A DNA stretch of 64,000 nucleotides from CAZVYN01 sp964631125 (GCA_964631125.1 CAZVYN010000010.1:1-64000); one strand, 5' to 3'. Positions 8,342 through 17,539 are shown, counted from the stretch's first letter. Program-made: numbers and translations. Notes: generated by a model not told the origin, from the letters alone.

Positions 8342-9332
8342 CCCAGAAGAGTTCGGCGGGACGCGTGCGCAAGCGCGCCTCGACGCCGAGAGGGAGCGCG
8401 CGGGTTCGGCGCTCGTGTCCGTACGGATAACCGGCGAGCGCCGGCACGCCCAGGCCGGCCGCCCAGGTCGCCAGCAGGTCGGCCGCGCTCGGCGTGCCGG
8501 CGCGCGCTCGGCCGCTCGGTCCGCACTGCGTGAACTGCGCGAGTACGATGCCCGCGAGGTCAGAGGAAATCCCCGCGAGATCGAGATGGCTCAACATCCG
8601 ATCGATGCTCTGCCGTGATTCGTGGATGTCCTCGAGCACCAAGATGCAGCCGCGCAGGGACGGCAGATACGGCGTGCCGATGAGCCGCGACAGGAGCGAG
8701 AGATTCGCCGGCACGAGCGGCCCTTCGGCGCGGCCGCCGCGCAGCACGCGCAGCCCGTCGATCCGCGGCGAGTGCGCGCTTCCGAGTCCGCGCGTCGCCG
8801 CGATCCAACTGCGCGTCGTCTCTCTCGCCACGGGCGGTGTGAGCTGCACCGGCATCGCGCAGCTCAAGGAAGCGATCCCGGTGCGCGCCCAGAGCGCAAG
8901 TTGCAGGGCCGTCACGTCGCTCATCCCGAGGAGCCAGCGCGGTCGGGCAGCCAATCGCTCGAAGTCGAGGTGCGGCAACACCCCGAGGCAACCGACTCCG
9001 CCGCGCACGCAGAGCAGGCCGTCGACCTCGGGCTCTTCCCAGGCTCGATGCAGTTCGCGCGCTCGCGCCCGAGGGTTGCCTGCGTGCAGGACGTCCTTGC
9101 TGGCGGGGCGTCGCGCTCCATCGCGCGCTGTCGCCGACCAACCAAATCCCTGACGCTCCAACCAGCGAACGCCTTCGGCCACGACGCGTCGATCGGCCGG
9201 ACTGCCGGGAGTGATGAGTCCGAAGACCGCGGCCGGCGGCAGCGCGGGCGGAACGACCAAGCGCACGCGCGTACGCCCACGCGGAGGGGTCGCGATACTC
9301 GTAGAACGATCGAACGGAGTTGGCGCAGACAC
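8316..9332 (-). CDS. ldcA: LD-carboxypeptidase (peptidase S66)
   Basis: A 338-residue member of the muramoyltetrapeptide carboxypeptidase family, which trims the D-Ala from the tetrapeptide during cell-wall recycling. The opening GLITPGSP, the CVRGGVG motif near 108-114, the nucleophile Ser138 in LLGMSDVTAL, Glu234 in LVLEDIHE and His306 in PYGHE match the Ser-Glu-His triad. The family works in the cytoplasm; no signal peptide is seen. It is divergent from the secreted-protein gene at 9404, with a 71-bp spacer holding both promoters. Confidence 0.88.
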   Translation of the reverse strand: MSAPTPFDRSTSIATPPRGRTRVRLVVPPALPPAAVFGLITPGSPADRRVVAEGVRWLERQGFGWSATARDGARRPASKDVLHAGNPRARARELHRAWEEPEVDGLLCVRGGVGCLGVLPHLDFERLAARPRWLLGMSDVTALQLALWARTGIASLSCAMPVQLTPPVARETTRSWIAATRGLGSAHSPRIDGLRVLRGGRAEGPLVPANLSLLSRLIGTPYLPSLRGCILVLEDIHESRQSIDRMLSHLDLAGISSDLAGIVLAQFTQCGPSGRARAGTPSAADLLATWAAGLGVPALAGYPYGHERRTRALPLGVEARLRTRPAELFWDDFAAFAH

Positions 9333-9403
9333 AGGGAGCCGAACCGTACCCGATCGTGCGATGATCTTGCGCCACTCGATTCGTCACTTCACGGGAGACA
9401 ACC

Positions 9404-11164
9404 ATGAGACTCTCGCTCCGATCTCTAGGCGCAAGAAGTGCAGCGTCCGCCTGGAGCCTCGCGCTCTTCGCGGCGTCGCACGCGTCCGCCGCCACCCTCC
9501 AGGTCACCGTGCGCGACGCCCGCACCAACGCGCCGATTTCGGGGGCGTTCGTCCAAGTCGGTCCGTCGCCCGGCATTCCGTTTGGCGCGAACGGCGGGCT
9601 GACGGACCCGAGCGGACAGATCACGTTCGACCATGCATCTCTGGTCGGTCCCCAGAGCGTGACCGCCGCGGCCGTCGACCACGCGAGGGCGAGCGTCATC
9701 GACGCCGCCGTGGGCGCGGTCACGTTGGCGCTGCGACCCTCGTTCGCGGGATCGCTCGGACTGGTCGATCCCGCCGAGATCAGCGGGACGGTGAGCAACA
9801 TCGCGACGCAGAGCAACGACGGCAACCTCGACATCGCGGTTGTCCTGCCCGCGTTGCGCCTGGGCGACGTTCTGAGCCAGGGCTCGCTCGCGATCGAGGT
9901 GCCCGCCGACACCGTGAACTTCCCGGTTGTGGGCGAGATCGTGCTGCCGGGAAACGTGGTCGTGCCGAGTCAGACGGAGTTGCTGTTCTTCACCTTCTCC
10001 AAGCCGAACTACCACTTCTTCCTCGAAGACCAAGCGACCTACGACTTCATCGCACTGGCGGGACGAGTGCCTCTCGACGCACTGCAGAACGTCGGCCCCG
10101 ACATCCTCAATCTGCTCTCGTTCCGCGAAGTGGGCGCCGAGCGGAACATCCCGGTCAACGGCGGCGGCGTGATCAACATCAACAGCGACCTCAATCTGAC
10201 GCAGAATCTGACGGTGTCGGTGACCGGCGCACCCAACGGTTCGCAGCTCCAGGTGCTCTCGTTGGCCGATCTCCCGCAGGGGGGAGAGAGCGCGACCTTC
10301 TTGTTCGACACCAAGTCCGCGCTCGCCGACGTCCAGAGCAACTTTGTCTTGGCCGGCCGCAATCCCAGCGGAGATCTCTCGGACGCCGCCGCCTTCGTGG
10401 TGGCGATCTATCAGGACAGCTCCGCCGCTGCGAGCTACCAGGCCGGGCGGATCGATCGGACGCCGATCACGCTGCCGACTTCGAGGAGCCTGGACGACTT
10501 CTTCGAGCTCCCGAGTCTGGCGCAGGCGGATCGGACCTTCTCTTGGACCGATGTGCAGGCGCCCGGCGCCACGACGCCGACCTGGGCCAGGGCCAGCTTC
10601 GAGCTCGGGCCGGCCGACCCGAACGACGGCTCGATCCCGGCCGAGGCGCTCTGGGATGTCGTCGTGGCGGCGAACACCCTGTCCCTCGACCTGCCCCTGC
10701 TCCCTGAAACAGCCCCCGGAGGGCTGACGGATCCGGCCGGGACGGGCGCGGCTGATGCCCTTTCCTGGACGCACTTCATCGGCGACACGCCGGGGGGCGT
10801 GAACGAGGCGCTGAGCGACCTGTTCGACGGTCTGACGACCTTCAGTAGCCGAACGGAGCCGGTGGCGCCGCTCCCGACGAGCGTCGAAACATCTATTGCA
10901 CAACAGGTTCCTGGACTGGACATCCTCGTCGCGTCCAATCCAGGCCGAGGACCGAGGCAGGTCCGGTGGTCCGGCTCGACCGGACCTCGCGTCGGCTGGG
11001 AGCTCTTCGACCTCAGCGGCCGACGGGTCGCCCGAGGGGAGGCGTCAACGACCGACTCGAACGGGCAATTTTTGGTCGAAACGGACCTCGGACCGGGGGT
11101 CTACTGGTGTCGGGTCGAGGATGGACAGCGGGCGGGCGTCGCCTCGCTTGTGGTCTCGCGGTAA
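9404..11164 (+). CDS. Secreted protein with carboxypeptidase-regulatory-like and FlgD-like sorting domains
   Basis: A 586-residue exported protein with a signal peptide ending near residue 30 (ASHASA|ATLQVTV). Next comes a beta-sandwich of the CarboxypepD_reg type (ATLQVTVRDARTNAPISGAF). A long beta-rich middle has no recognised family. The last 75 or so residues form a FlgD/T9SS-type domain (WELFDLSGRRVARGE ... LGPGVYWCRVEDG ... LVVSR). GGGAGAC precedes the ATG. The C-terminal domain indicates export to the surface by a Por/type-IX-like route, which is inference from the tail. The middle region may bind other surface components. Confidence 0.75.
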   Translation: MRLSLRSLGARSAASAWSLALFAASHASAATLQVTVRDARTNAPISGAFVQVGPSPGIPFGANGGLTDPSGQITFDHASLVGPQSVTAAAVDHARASVIDAAVGAVTLALRPSFAGSLGLVDPAEISGTVSNIATQSNDGNLDIAVVLPALRLGDVLSQGSLAIEVPADTVNFPVVGEIVLPGNVVVPSQTELLFFTFSKPNYHFFLEDQATYDFIALAGRVPLDALQNVGPDILNLLSFREVGAERNIPVNGGGVININSDLNLTQNLTVSVTGAPNGSQLQVLSLADLPQGGESATFLFDTKSALADVQSNFVLAGRNPSGDLSDAAAFVVAIYQDSSAAASYQAGRIDRTPITLPTSRSLDDFFELPSLAQADRTFSWTDVQAPGATTPTWARASFELGPADPNDGSIPAEALWDVVVAANTLSLDLPLLPETAPGGLTDPAGTGAADALSWTHFIGDTPGGVNEALSDLFDGLTTFSSRTEPVAPLPTSVETSIAQQVPGLDILVASNPGRGPRQVRWSGSTGPRVGWELFDLSGRRVARGEASTTDSNGQFLVETDLGPGVYWCRVEDGQRAGVASLVVSR

Positions 11165-11249
11165 ACCGGAAACTATTTTGGTATGGGCAGATACGGCGGT
11201 TGCCGCTGCGGGATCGCCGCCGGTAAGATCCTGCGCGTTGAGTGTCCGA

Positions 11250-11261
11250 GCAAGATCTTGC
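11250..11261. promoter_or_regulatory. 12-bp perfect palindrome upstream of Cys-rich protein gene
   Basis: GCAAGATCTTGC lies 75 bp before the ATG of the Cys-rich repeat protein, within the 171-bp spacer. It has operator-like symmetry, but a 12-bp palindrome can occur by chance and no other copy was noticed. Confidence 0.2.
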
Positions 11262-11335
11262 CCGAGTCCGAGTGTTTGGTGCTGTGATCGTGAATCGATG
11301 ACCCCATCCGTTGGGTGGAAGCCCAGAGGGCGTAT

Positions 11336-13042
11336 ATGAACCTTTGTCAACGCGTTGCTCTTTCCGTGATCTTGTGCGCCATCGCGGCGCCGGCTTTCGC
11401 CGACGCAGACGTCGCTACCATCACGTTGGGGCGTGACCCCGAACCGCCTTTCTGCGTGATGAACCCAGGCGGTGAAGTCGACATCTTCTGGAGTATCCAG
11501 CACACGACCACTCCAAACTTCGTGCGTTACACGCTCCAAGATCCCACTCGCACCATCAACCTCGAGAGCCAGGTCTATCCCGGCAACACGGGGTTGAACA
11601 TCGCGCGTTCCTGGATCGTCCCGAATGGTCTCTCCGACGGGAAGTACTGGGTCCGCGTCGAGTACTGGTCCTTCCAGTCGAGCAACGAGGCGAACGCCGA
11701 AGTCACGTTCTACGTCTGCAGCGAGTCGGGCGACATCTGCGCTTACAAGTATGAGGACGTGAACTGCAACGGCGTACTCGATCCGGCCGATACGCCGGTC
11801 GTCGATTGGTGGATCTGCTTCGAGACGCCGGAAGACGACATCATCTGCCGGATGACTGACGCCAATGGACGGGTCTGTCTGGAGAACGTGCCGCTCGGGA
11901 CCTACACGATCTACGAGCCGGAAGTCCCGGGTTGGGATCCGGTCGGCCCGAGTACGTATGACGTCGAGGTCACCGTCGACGGCACCGCGAGCGCGACGTT
12001 CCTGAACGTCCGCGAGGACTTCTGCCAGGGCGCCTGCTGCTTCCCCGACGGCTCCTGCGTCTATACGACGGAGAGCGGCTGCGCGGAGGCTGGTGGCATC
12101 TACCAGGGCAACAACGTCTCGTGCGAGCCGAACCCGTGCCCGCAGCCCAACGGTGCTTGCTGCTACCCGGATGGTTCGTGCATCGAGCAGACCGAAGAAG
12201 ACTGCCTCGCCAACGGCGGCGCCTTCTACGGCGACTTCTCGCTCTGCGAGCCGAATCCGTGCCCGCAGCCGAACGGCGCTTGCTGCTTCCAGGACGGTTC
12301 GTGCATCGAGTTGACCGAAGAGGACTGCGCTGCCCAGGGCGGCACGTTCTACGGCGACTTCTCGCTCTGCGATCCGAATCCGTGTCCGCAGCCGAACGGG
12401 GCCTGCTGTTACCAGGACGGCTCCTGCATCGAGCAGACCGAAGAAGACTGCCTCGCCAACGGCGGGACCTTCTACGGCGACTTCTCGCTCTGCGATCCGA
12501 ACCCCTGCTCGCAGCCGCTCGGCGCCTGCTGCTTCGAGGATGGCGGATGCGTTCTCTATACCGAGGAAGACTGCATCGCTCAGGGCGGGACGTACTACGG
12601 CGACCTGTCCCTCTGCGATTCGAACCCGTGTCCGCAGCCACTCGGCGCCTGCTGCGTGGAGTATGTCTGCACGATCACGACCGAAGCCGACTGCGACGGT
12701 GATTGGTACGGACCTGGATCGACCTGCGATCCGACCCCGTGCCCGCCGCCGCCGCCGGTTGGCGCGTGCTGCGTGGAGTACGTCTGCACCATCACGACCG
12801 AGGCCGACTGTGCCGGTCAGTGGTACGGACCTGGAACGACGTGCGATCCGACCCCGTGCCCGCCGCCGCCGCCGACAGGCGCCTGCTGCGTAGGCGCGGA
12901 CTGCGTGGTCGTGACGGAAGTCGAGTGCGCCGAGCTGCAGGGCGACTACCTCGGAGACGGCAGCGTCTGCGAGGGGGTTGTCTGTGAGCCGGTCCCGACG
13001 GACGAGAACAGCTGGGGTCAGATCAAGAATCGGTACCGCTAA
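11336..13042 (+). CDS. Secreted Cys-rich repeat protein (eight GACC repeats)
   Basis: A 568-residue exported protein. The ATG at 11336 starts a clean signal peptide (MNLCQRVALSVILCAIAAPA); seven more codons upstream are open but improbable. Residues 30-140 form a beta domain. Residues 145-225 form a SdrD/CnaB-like domain (YKYEDVNCNGVLDPADTP) typical of surface proteins. Eight tandem repeats follow, of the form GACC-x-DGSC-x-TEEDC-x-GG-x-C-x-PNPC-PQP, about 41 residues each (shorter in units 6-8). The protein ends SWGQIKNRYR, a tail shared with the gene at 13239. Regular cysteines suggest disulfide-bonded modules outside the cytoplasm. Confidence 0.8.
   Translation: MNLCQRVALSVILCAIAAPAFADADVATITLGRDPEPPFCVMNPGGEVDIFWSIQHTTTPNFVRYTLQDPTRTINLESQVYPGNTGLNIARSWIVPNGLSDGKYWVRVEYWSFQSSNEANAEVTFYVCSESGDICAYKYEDVNCNGVLDPADTPVVDWWICFETPEDDIICRMTDANGRVCLENVPLGTYTIYEPEVPGWDPVGPSTYDVEVTVDGTASATFLNVREDFCQGACCFPDGSCVYTTESGCAEAGGIYQGNNVSCEPNPCPQPNGACCYPDGSCIEQTEEDCLANGGAFYGDFSLCEPNPCPQPNGACCFQDGSCIELTEEDCAAQGGTFYGDFSLCDPNPCPQPNGACCYQDGSCIEQTEEDCLANGGTFYGDFSLCDPNPCSQPLGACCFEDGGCVLYTEEDCIAQGGTYYGDLSLCDSNPCPQPLGACCVEYVCTITTEADCDGDWYGPGSTCDPTPCPPPPPVGACCVEYVCTITTEADCAGQWYGPGTTCDPTPCPPPPPTGACCVGADCVVVTEVECAELQGDYLGDGSVCEGVVCEPVPTDENSWGQIKNRYR
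12029..12990 (+). repeat. Tandem coding repeats, eight Cys-rich units
   Basis: Eight adjacent units of about 110-125 bp encode GACC modules. Units 2-5 are nearly identical in protein and DNA; units 6 and 7 form a close pair lacking the DGSC segment; units 1 and 8 are divergent ends. This gradient suggests expansion from the middle by unequal exchange. Confidence 0.85.
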
Positions 13043-13117
13043 GAGCCCCGCAATCGAAACGGAGGGCGGTCACGGGGACCAAAATCCCACGCGCCGCTCT
13101 CCGGGCTCTTCTGAAGG

Positions 13118-13148
13118 CCCCGCTGCTCGTCGAGAGCAGCGGGGTTTT
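13118..13148 (+). terminator. Rho-independent terminator
   Basis: A perfect 11-bp G+C-rich stem (13118-13128 with 13134-13144), 5-base loop, then TTTT. It lies about 75 bp after the stop of the Cys-rich repeat protein gene. Confidence 0.85.
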
Positions 13149-13238
13149 CGCATCTATCGAAACTGGAGCGAGGGTTCGGGCATTCCACCTACGCCACGTA
13201 TCGAACGCCCCTCACCGCGCCTCTGGAGGATCCCCGAG

Positions 13239-14048
13239 ATGATTCGCTCTCCCCGTCCAGGCTTCGCACCGGTACTCGCTCTTGGCCTGCCGCTCCTGTT
13301 CGCCTGGACCATGGACGCATCCGGCGCCCGGGCCGAGCGATTCGCTCGGACCGTCTGGGTAGAGAAGTTCGGCTACGCGGCTTGACCGAACTGCCCCAGC
13401 GCCCGTGCGGCGCTGTCGAACCTCCAGGCAGAACTCGGGATCGACCGCGTTCTCTACGCCGACCACCACATCACGGGGCCGCTCTTCGGACGGGATGTCT
13501 GGGATCGATCCGACTACTACGGCATCTCCGGGACGCCGACGGTCTTCTTCGATGGCGGCGATCGCAAGGTGGGGAGCAATCCGCCGCCGGAGCCGATCTA
13601 CCGCCAGCAACTCGAAGCGCACCTGGCTGATTCGGCGCTCGTCGAAGTGTCGGTCCAGGCGCGGCTCGGTGATTCCAGGGAGGCGATCGAGATCGAGGTG
13701 ACTGTCGACCTGGGCGATCTGCTCAACGTGCCTTCGCCCAACACCACCTTCGTGCGCGCCATCGTCTATGAGGATGGCGTTCCCCTCGACGTTCGCGTCT
13801 TCGACCATGTGGTGCGGGCGGCCGGGGCTGAAGCAGCGCTGCCGGGGATCGGAGCGGGTATCGGAGCCGCGTCGAACGTGACGCTGACGCTGCCCTACGA
13901 AGCGACGTGGGACCCGATGCGACTGCGCGTGATCGCGTGGGTGCAGGACGATTCCGATCAGACGGTGCTAAACGCAGGTTCGGCGATGCTCACCGATCCG
14001 ACGCCGATCGATCCGATGAGCTGGGGGCGGATCAAGAGCCGCTACTAG
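13239..14048 (+). CDS. Candidate selenoprotein: secreted thioredoxin-fold protein with UxxC motif (in-frame TGA at 13383-13385)
   Basis: The 269-residue reading frame starts with GGAGGA-spaced ATG and a signal peptide. It is interrupted only by TGA at codon 49 and resumes in the same frame to TAG at 14046. Read as Sec, the context is KFGYAA-U-PNC-PSARAAL, a thioredoxin-type UxxC in place of CxxC, followed by the cis-Pro loop GISGTPTVFFDG near 95-106. The fold resembles Omp28-like redox domains. A stem of 7 bp (13397-13403 with 13409-13415) with loop CGTGC begins 18 nt after the TGA, as a bacterial SECIS should. The tail SWGRIKSRY matches the upstream gene. The alternative is a TGC-to-TGA nonsense change or base-call error. 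Selenium genes are not in the window. Confidence 0.75.
13397..13415 (+). promoter_or_regulatory. Putative bacterial SECIS hairpin
   Basis: Seven perfect base pairs close a 5-base loop (13404-13408) whose second base is G. The loop starts 18 nt after the in-frame TGA. Published bacterial SECIS models require a G at one of the first two loop positions and a 16-37 nt spacing from UGA to the loop, both met here. The hairpin lies inside the coding sequence, as bacterial SECIS elements do. The G+C-rich sequence makes chance stems fairly common. Confidence 0.55.
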
Positions 14049-14067
14049 GCTTCTAGGCTGCGGGGAC

Positions 14068-15231
14068 CTAGTCGAGGATGACGAAGCGGCGCGACTCCTC
14101 GCGATCCCCGTCGGAGGCGCGCACCCAGTAAGCGCCGGCCGCCAGACGCGAACCGCGATCGTTGCGGGCGTCCCAGGCGAGCGATGTTCCGCTCGAAGCG
14201 CTCGCCTCCATTGAATGGACGCGGGCGCCACGGACGTCGTAGACCTCGAGCCGCCACGTTCCCGCGGTCGGGAGTTCGAACCGGATCGCGTCGATCCCGT
14301 CCCGCGAGGCGGGATTCGGACGGACGCTGAAGCCGCCCGTCCACGCGCCCTCGCCGTCTCCCTCGGGAGCGTCCACCGTGCTGAGGAGGATCGGCGTCCA
14401 GATGGCGGTTTGCGCGTTGAAGGCGTAGCCCCCCGACGCGGTCCAAAGCAGCGCGACGTCACCACTCGCGGTCCCGCCGAGCCAGGGCGTGATCGAATCG
14501 AGGCCGACCCACTGGTCCAGATAGGCGGAGAACGCCTGGCCGGACCCGCCACCCCAGACCAGCCCGACTTTGCCCGAACCGGCGGCGCTCACGCCTTCGG
14601 GAGCGCCTAGGTCCAGGGGGCTCCAACTACTCGAGGCCGCGTCGAACGCGTAGGCGTCGGAGAACGTCCAGACCAGACCGAGACCGTCGCGGGCGATGCC
14701 GCCGATGGGTGGACCGTTGAGCGCGACCGAGTGCCAATTCCCGTTCGAAGCGTTGTAGGCGTACGCGGTTTGCGTGCACCAGACGGCGGCGAACGTCCCG
14801 GCCGATCCGCCTCCCCGGGGGCTGTTGCCGGGGCCGAACGACTGTTGCTTCCAGAGGGTCCAGAGGGTCGAATTGGCGTGCGCCTCGTTGTTGTTCCAGA
14901 CGACCGCGGTCGAACTCTGGGCGTCTTCGCCCAGGACGGGGCCATTGTAAGTCGTTTTTACCCAACGATTTCCAGTCGGATTATAGGCGAAGATCTTCTG
15001 CGACGTGCGCAGATAGGCGATGTAGAGGCCCGCCTTGCGGACGATAACGGGAGACTCGAGCGTCGTCTGCGTCCATTGGCCGGAGAACGCGCTGAACCCG
15101 TAGGCGGTGTTCGAGTTGTCGATGACGCCGACCTTGCCCGCCGTGACGCCGTGGATGGCGGCGGGAGTCGGGGACGCGAAGAGCGCCGAGGCGCACAACC
15201 CGGTCAGGACGGCGAGGGCGGATGCCTTCAT
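14068..15231 (-). CDS. Secreted propeller-like protein with FlgD-like C-terminal domain
   Basis: A 387-residue exported protein. ATG at 15231 follows AGGGGAT and opens a signal peptide (MKASALAVLTGLCASALFA); eight upstream codons are open but less likely. Residues 25-290 contain about six repeats with the pattern 'xAYxFNAxxxxWxxxxL' (AYNASNGNWHSV, AFDAASSSWSPL, AFNAQTAIWTPI), suggesting a beta-propeller of Kelch-like blades. The C-terminal 85 residues form a FlgD/T9SS-type domain (LEVYDVRGARVH ... LAAGAYWVRASDG ... RFVILD). It converges on the selenoprotein candidate with a 19-bp gap. Function is unknown. Confidence 0.75.
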   Translation of the reverse strand: MKASALAVLTGLCASALFASPTPAAIHGVTAGKVGVIDNSNTAYGFSAFSGQWTQTTLESPVIVRKAGLYIAYLRTSQKIFAYNPTGNRWVKTTYNGPVLGEDAQSSTAVVWNNNEAHANSTLWTLWKQQSFGPGNSPRGGGSAGTFAAVWCTQTAYAYNASNGNWHSVALNGPPIGGIARDGLGLVWTFSDAYAFDAASSSWSPLDLGAPEGVSAAGSGKVGLVWGGGSGQAFSAYLDQWVGLDSITPWLGGTASGDVALLWTASGGYAFNAQTAIWTPILLSTVDAPEGDGEGAWTGGFSVRPNPASRDGIDAIRFELPTAGTWRLEVYDVRGARVHSMEASASSGTSLAWDARNDRGSRLAAGAYWVRASDGDREESRRFVILD

Positions 15232-15433
15232 GGATCCCCTTGCGGTGTCTGTCACTGGCCGCGTCTTCGCGGCCGAAGGGAGGTTTCTCGGATAACTCGA
15301 GACAAACGAGAGTAACCGACCCCTTCCAGCGGCTCAAAGCGGTCTACAGATGAGACGGGGCGGGGCCGATCCCGTTGGACAGTACGCACACTCGAACGCG
15401 ACGGTCGCGCCTTTGATCTGTGGGGGAAGGATC

Positions 15434-17539
15434 GTGACCACCACGCTGCGACTGCTCGTCGTCTCCCGCTCGGAGATTTTCGCGACTTCGGTTGTGACCC
15501 AATTGCGGCGCAGCGGGCTCGAGGTCCGATGGGAGCGGTTCGACGATCCGGATGAGCTGCGCGCCGAGTTGCGGCTAGCGCGGTCCGACATCGCGTTGGT
15601 GGATGACTCGCTGCTCGATCCGCTTTCGGAGGTCTGGATCGAATGGATGGTGAAGGTCGATCCGAGTCTTCCCATCGTCGTGATCGGCGACTCGGGCTCC
15701 GACGACCGCGCCGCCGCGGTGATGCACATCGGCGCACGCGACTACCTGGGCCGAGGCGGGATCGAGCGTCTCGCGTTGATCGCGCGACGCGAGGTGAGCT
15801 ACGCGGCGTCGCGCAGATCACAGCGGCGGTCCGATGAGCGTCGACTGCAGGCCGAGGACCGCTTTCGCAGTCTTGTCGAGCAGATCCCCGCGGTGACCTA
15901 CATCGCCGCGCCCGCCGGCGCCGATCTGGTCTGGGTCTACGTCAGCCCGCAGATCGAAGCGTTGACCGGATACGACGCCGACGCCTTCGCCTCCGATCCG
16001 GAAGTCTGGCTGCGTTGTCTCCATCCCTCGGATCAAGAGTGGGTGCTGGCGCGCCGGCGGCGGGCCCGGCAGCCGGCGCAATCGTTCCTCGCCGAGTATC
16101 GCATCGTGACGCGCAACGGCGATCTCCGCTGGGTGCGCGACGAGGCGTGTTGGATCGAGCAGGGGTCGGATCATCCGGGCCTGCTGCGCGGATTCCTCTT
16201 CGACATCACCGAGCGGAGGATGGCGGAGGAGACGATCGCACACATGGCGTATCACGATCGTGTGACCGGACTGCCGAATCTGACGGCGCTGGTCGAGCGC
16301 TTCAAATACTCGGTCGGCGCGGTGGCCGAGAGTCGCGCCGCGCTCCTGCAGATCAACCTGAACAGCTTCAAACGGATCAACAACACGCTCGGACATGCGG
16401 TGGGCGACCAGGTGCTGCAACAGGTCGGTCGCCGGCTCCGCGAGGTGTTGCCGCCGGCGGTCTTCGTCTGTCGAATCGGAGGCGACGAGTTCGCCGCGCT
16501 CGTCCCCGAGTGCACGCCAGATGAGGTCGACGACGCGGTGGAGAGCATCGAACACACGTTGGAGCGCCCGATCCTGATCGGCGATCTGCCGATCGCGGTC
16601 GAGTCGACGGTCGGCGTCGCCTTCCACCCGGCCGACGGGGATTCGGCGCAGGTGCTGTTGCGCGCGGCCGGAGTCGCCATCGAGACCGCGCGATCGAGCG
16701 GCGCGGGGCACGCGACCTACGAGCGCGAGAGCGATCCGTACAAGCCGCGGTCGATTCGATTGCTCGGTGGTCTACGGCACGCGATCAAGAGCGGCCAACT
16801 ACGCGTCGAATACCAGCCGGCGATCGATCTGCGCACCGGCGAGGTCGCCTCGGCCGAAGCGCTCGTGCGCTGGGCCCATCCCGAACTCGGGATGCTCACG
16901 CCCGACGAGTTCATCCCGCTGGCCGAGCAAGGTGGACTGATCCGGTCGCTCACCTGGTGGGTGCTCAATGATGTTCTCGCGCAGATCCACTCCTGGCGAC
17001 AGGTCGGGGTCGATCTGGTCATCGCGGTGAATCTCTCCGCGCGCAACCTGCACCAGATCCAGCTTCCGAGTCGCGTCCAGGAACTGCTGGCGACCTGGGA
17101 CATCCCGGCGTCGTCGTTGGAGCTGGAGGTGACGGAGAGCGCGATCCTGGCCGAACCGCTGCGGGCGATGCAGATCTTGGAGCGACTCTCCGCGGCCGAC
17201 ATCTCACTCGCGGTGGATGACTTCGGCACCGGCTACACCTCGTTCGAGTACCTGCGGCGACCGCCGTTCCGCAAGGTGAAGATCGACAAGTCGTTCGTCC
17301 AGCGGATGATGAGCGCTCACGCCGACGCGGCTATCGTTCGCGGCATCATCGAACTGGGGCACAACCTCGGCTTCGAGGTGGTGGCCGAAGGGGTCGACAC
17401 CGACGAGGCGCTCGTCGCGCTCCGTGATCTCGGATGCGACTTCGCGCAGGGCTACTACGTCTCACGGCCGCTGCCGGCGCACGAGCTCTACGACTGGGTG
17501 CAGGAGCGAGCGGCTCAGCGAGACGCGATTCGTCTGTGA
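15434..17539 (+). CDS. REC-PAS-GGDEF-EAL cyclic-di-GMP signalling protein
   Basis: A 701-residue protein starting at GTG 15434 after GGGGGAAGG; the open frame continues upstream without domain content. An N-terminal receiver-like domain (TLRLLVVSR ... IALVDDSLLD) is followed by a PAS domain with PAC segment (about 135-265, GLLRGFLFDITERR), a GGDEF domain (RIGGDEFAAL intact) and an EAL domain. The EAL residues are all visible: EALVRW, NLSARN, LEVTES, DDFGTGY, KIDKSF, VAEGVD and AQGYYVSRPL. The enzyme may therefore both make and degrade c-di-GMP. The receiver lacks the usual double-Asp start, so it may not be phosphorylated classically. No kinase gene is adjacent. Confidence 0.9.
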   Translation: MTTTLRLLVVSRSEIFATSVVTQLRRSGLEVRWERFDDPDELRAELRLARSDIALVDDSLLDPLSEVWIEWMVKVDPSLPIVVIGDSGSDDRAAAVMHIGARDYLGRGGIERLALIARREVSYAASRRSQRRSDERRLQAEDRFRSLVEQIPAVTYIAAPAGADLVWVYVSPQIEALTGYDADAFASDPEVWLRCLHPSDQEWVLARRRRARQPAQSFLAEYRIVTRNGDLRWVRDEACWIEQGSDHPGLLRGFLFDITERRMAEETIAHMAYHDRVTGLPNLTALVERFKYSVGAVAESRAALLQINLNSFKRINNTLGHAVGDQVLQQVGRRLREVLPPAVFVCRIGGDEFAALVPECTPDEVDDAVESIEHTLERPILIGDLPIAVESTVGVAFHPADGDSAQVLLRAAGVAIETARSSGAGHATYERESDPYKPRSIRLLGGLRHAIKSGQLRVEYQPAIDLRTGEVASAEALVRWAHPELGMLTPDEFIPLAEQGGLIRSLTWWVLNDVLAQIHSWRQVGVDLVIAVNLSARNLHQIQLPSRVQELLATWDIPASSLELEVTESAILAEPLRAMQILERLSAADISLAVDDFGTGYTSFEYLRRPPFRKVKIDKSFVQRMMSAHADAAIVRGIIELGHNLGFEVVAEGVDTDEALVALRDLGCDFAQGYYVSRPLPAHELYDWVQERAAQRDAIRL

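Noticed and set aside
12029..12990. Regular DNA repeats resembling a CRISPR array
   Set aside because: The repeats are coding, continuous in frame and vary as protein modules; there are no unique spacers or cas genes.
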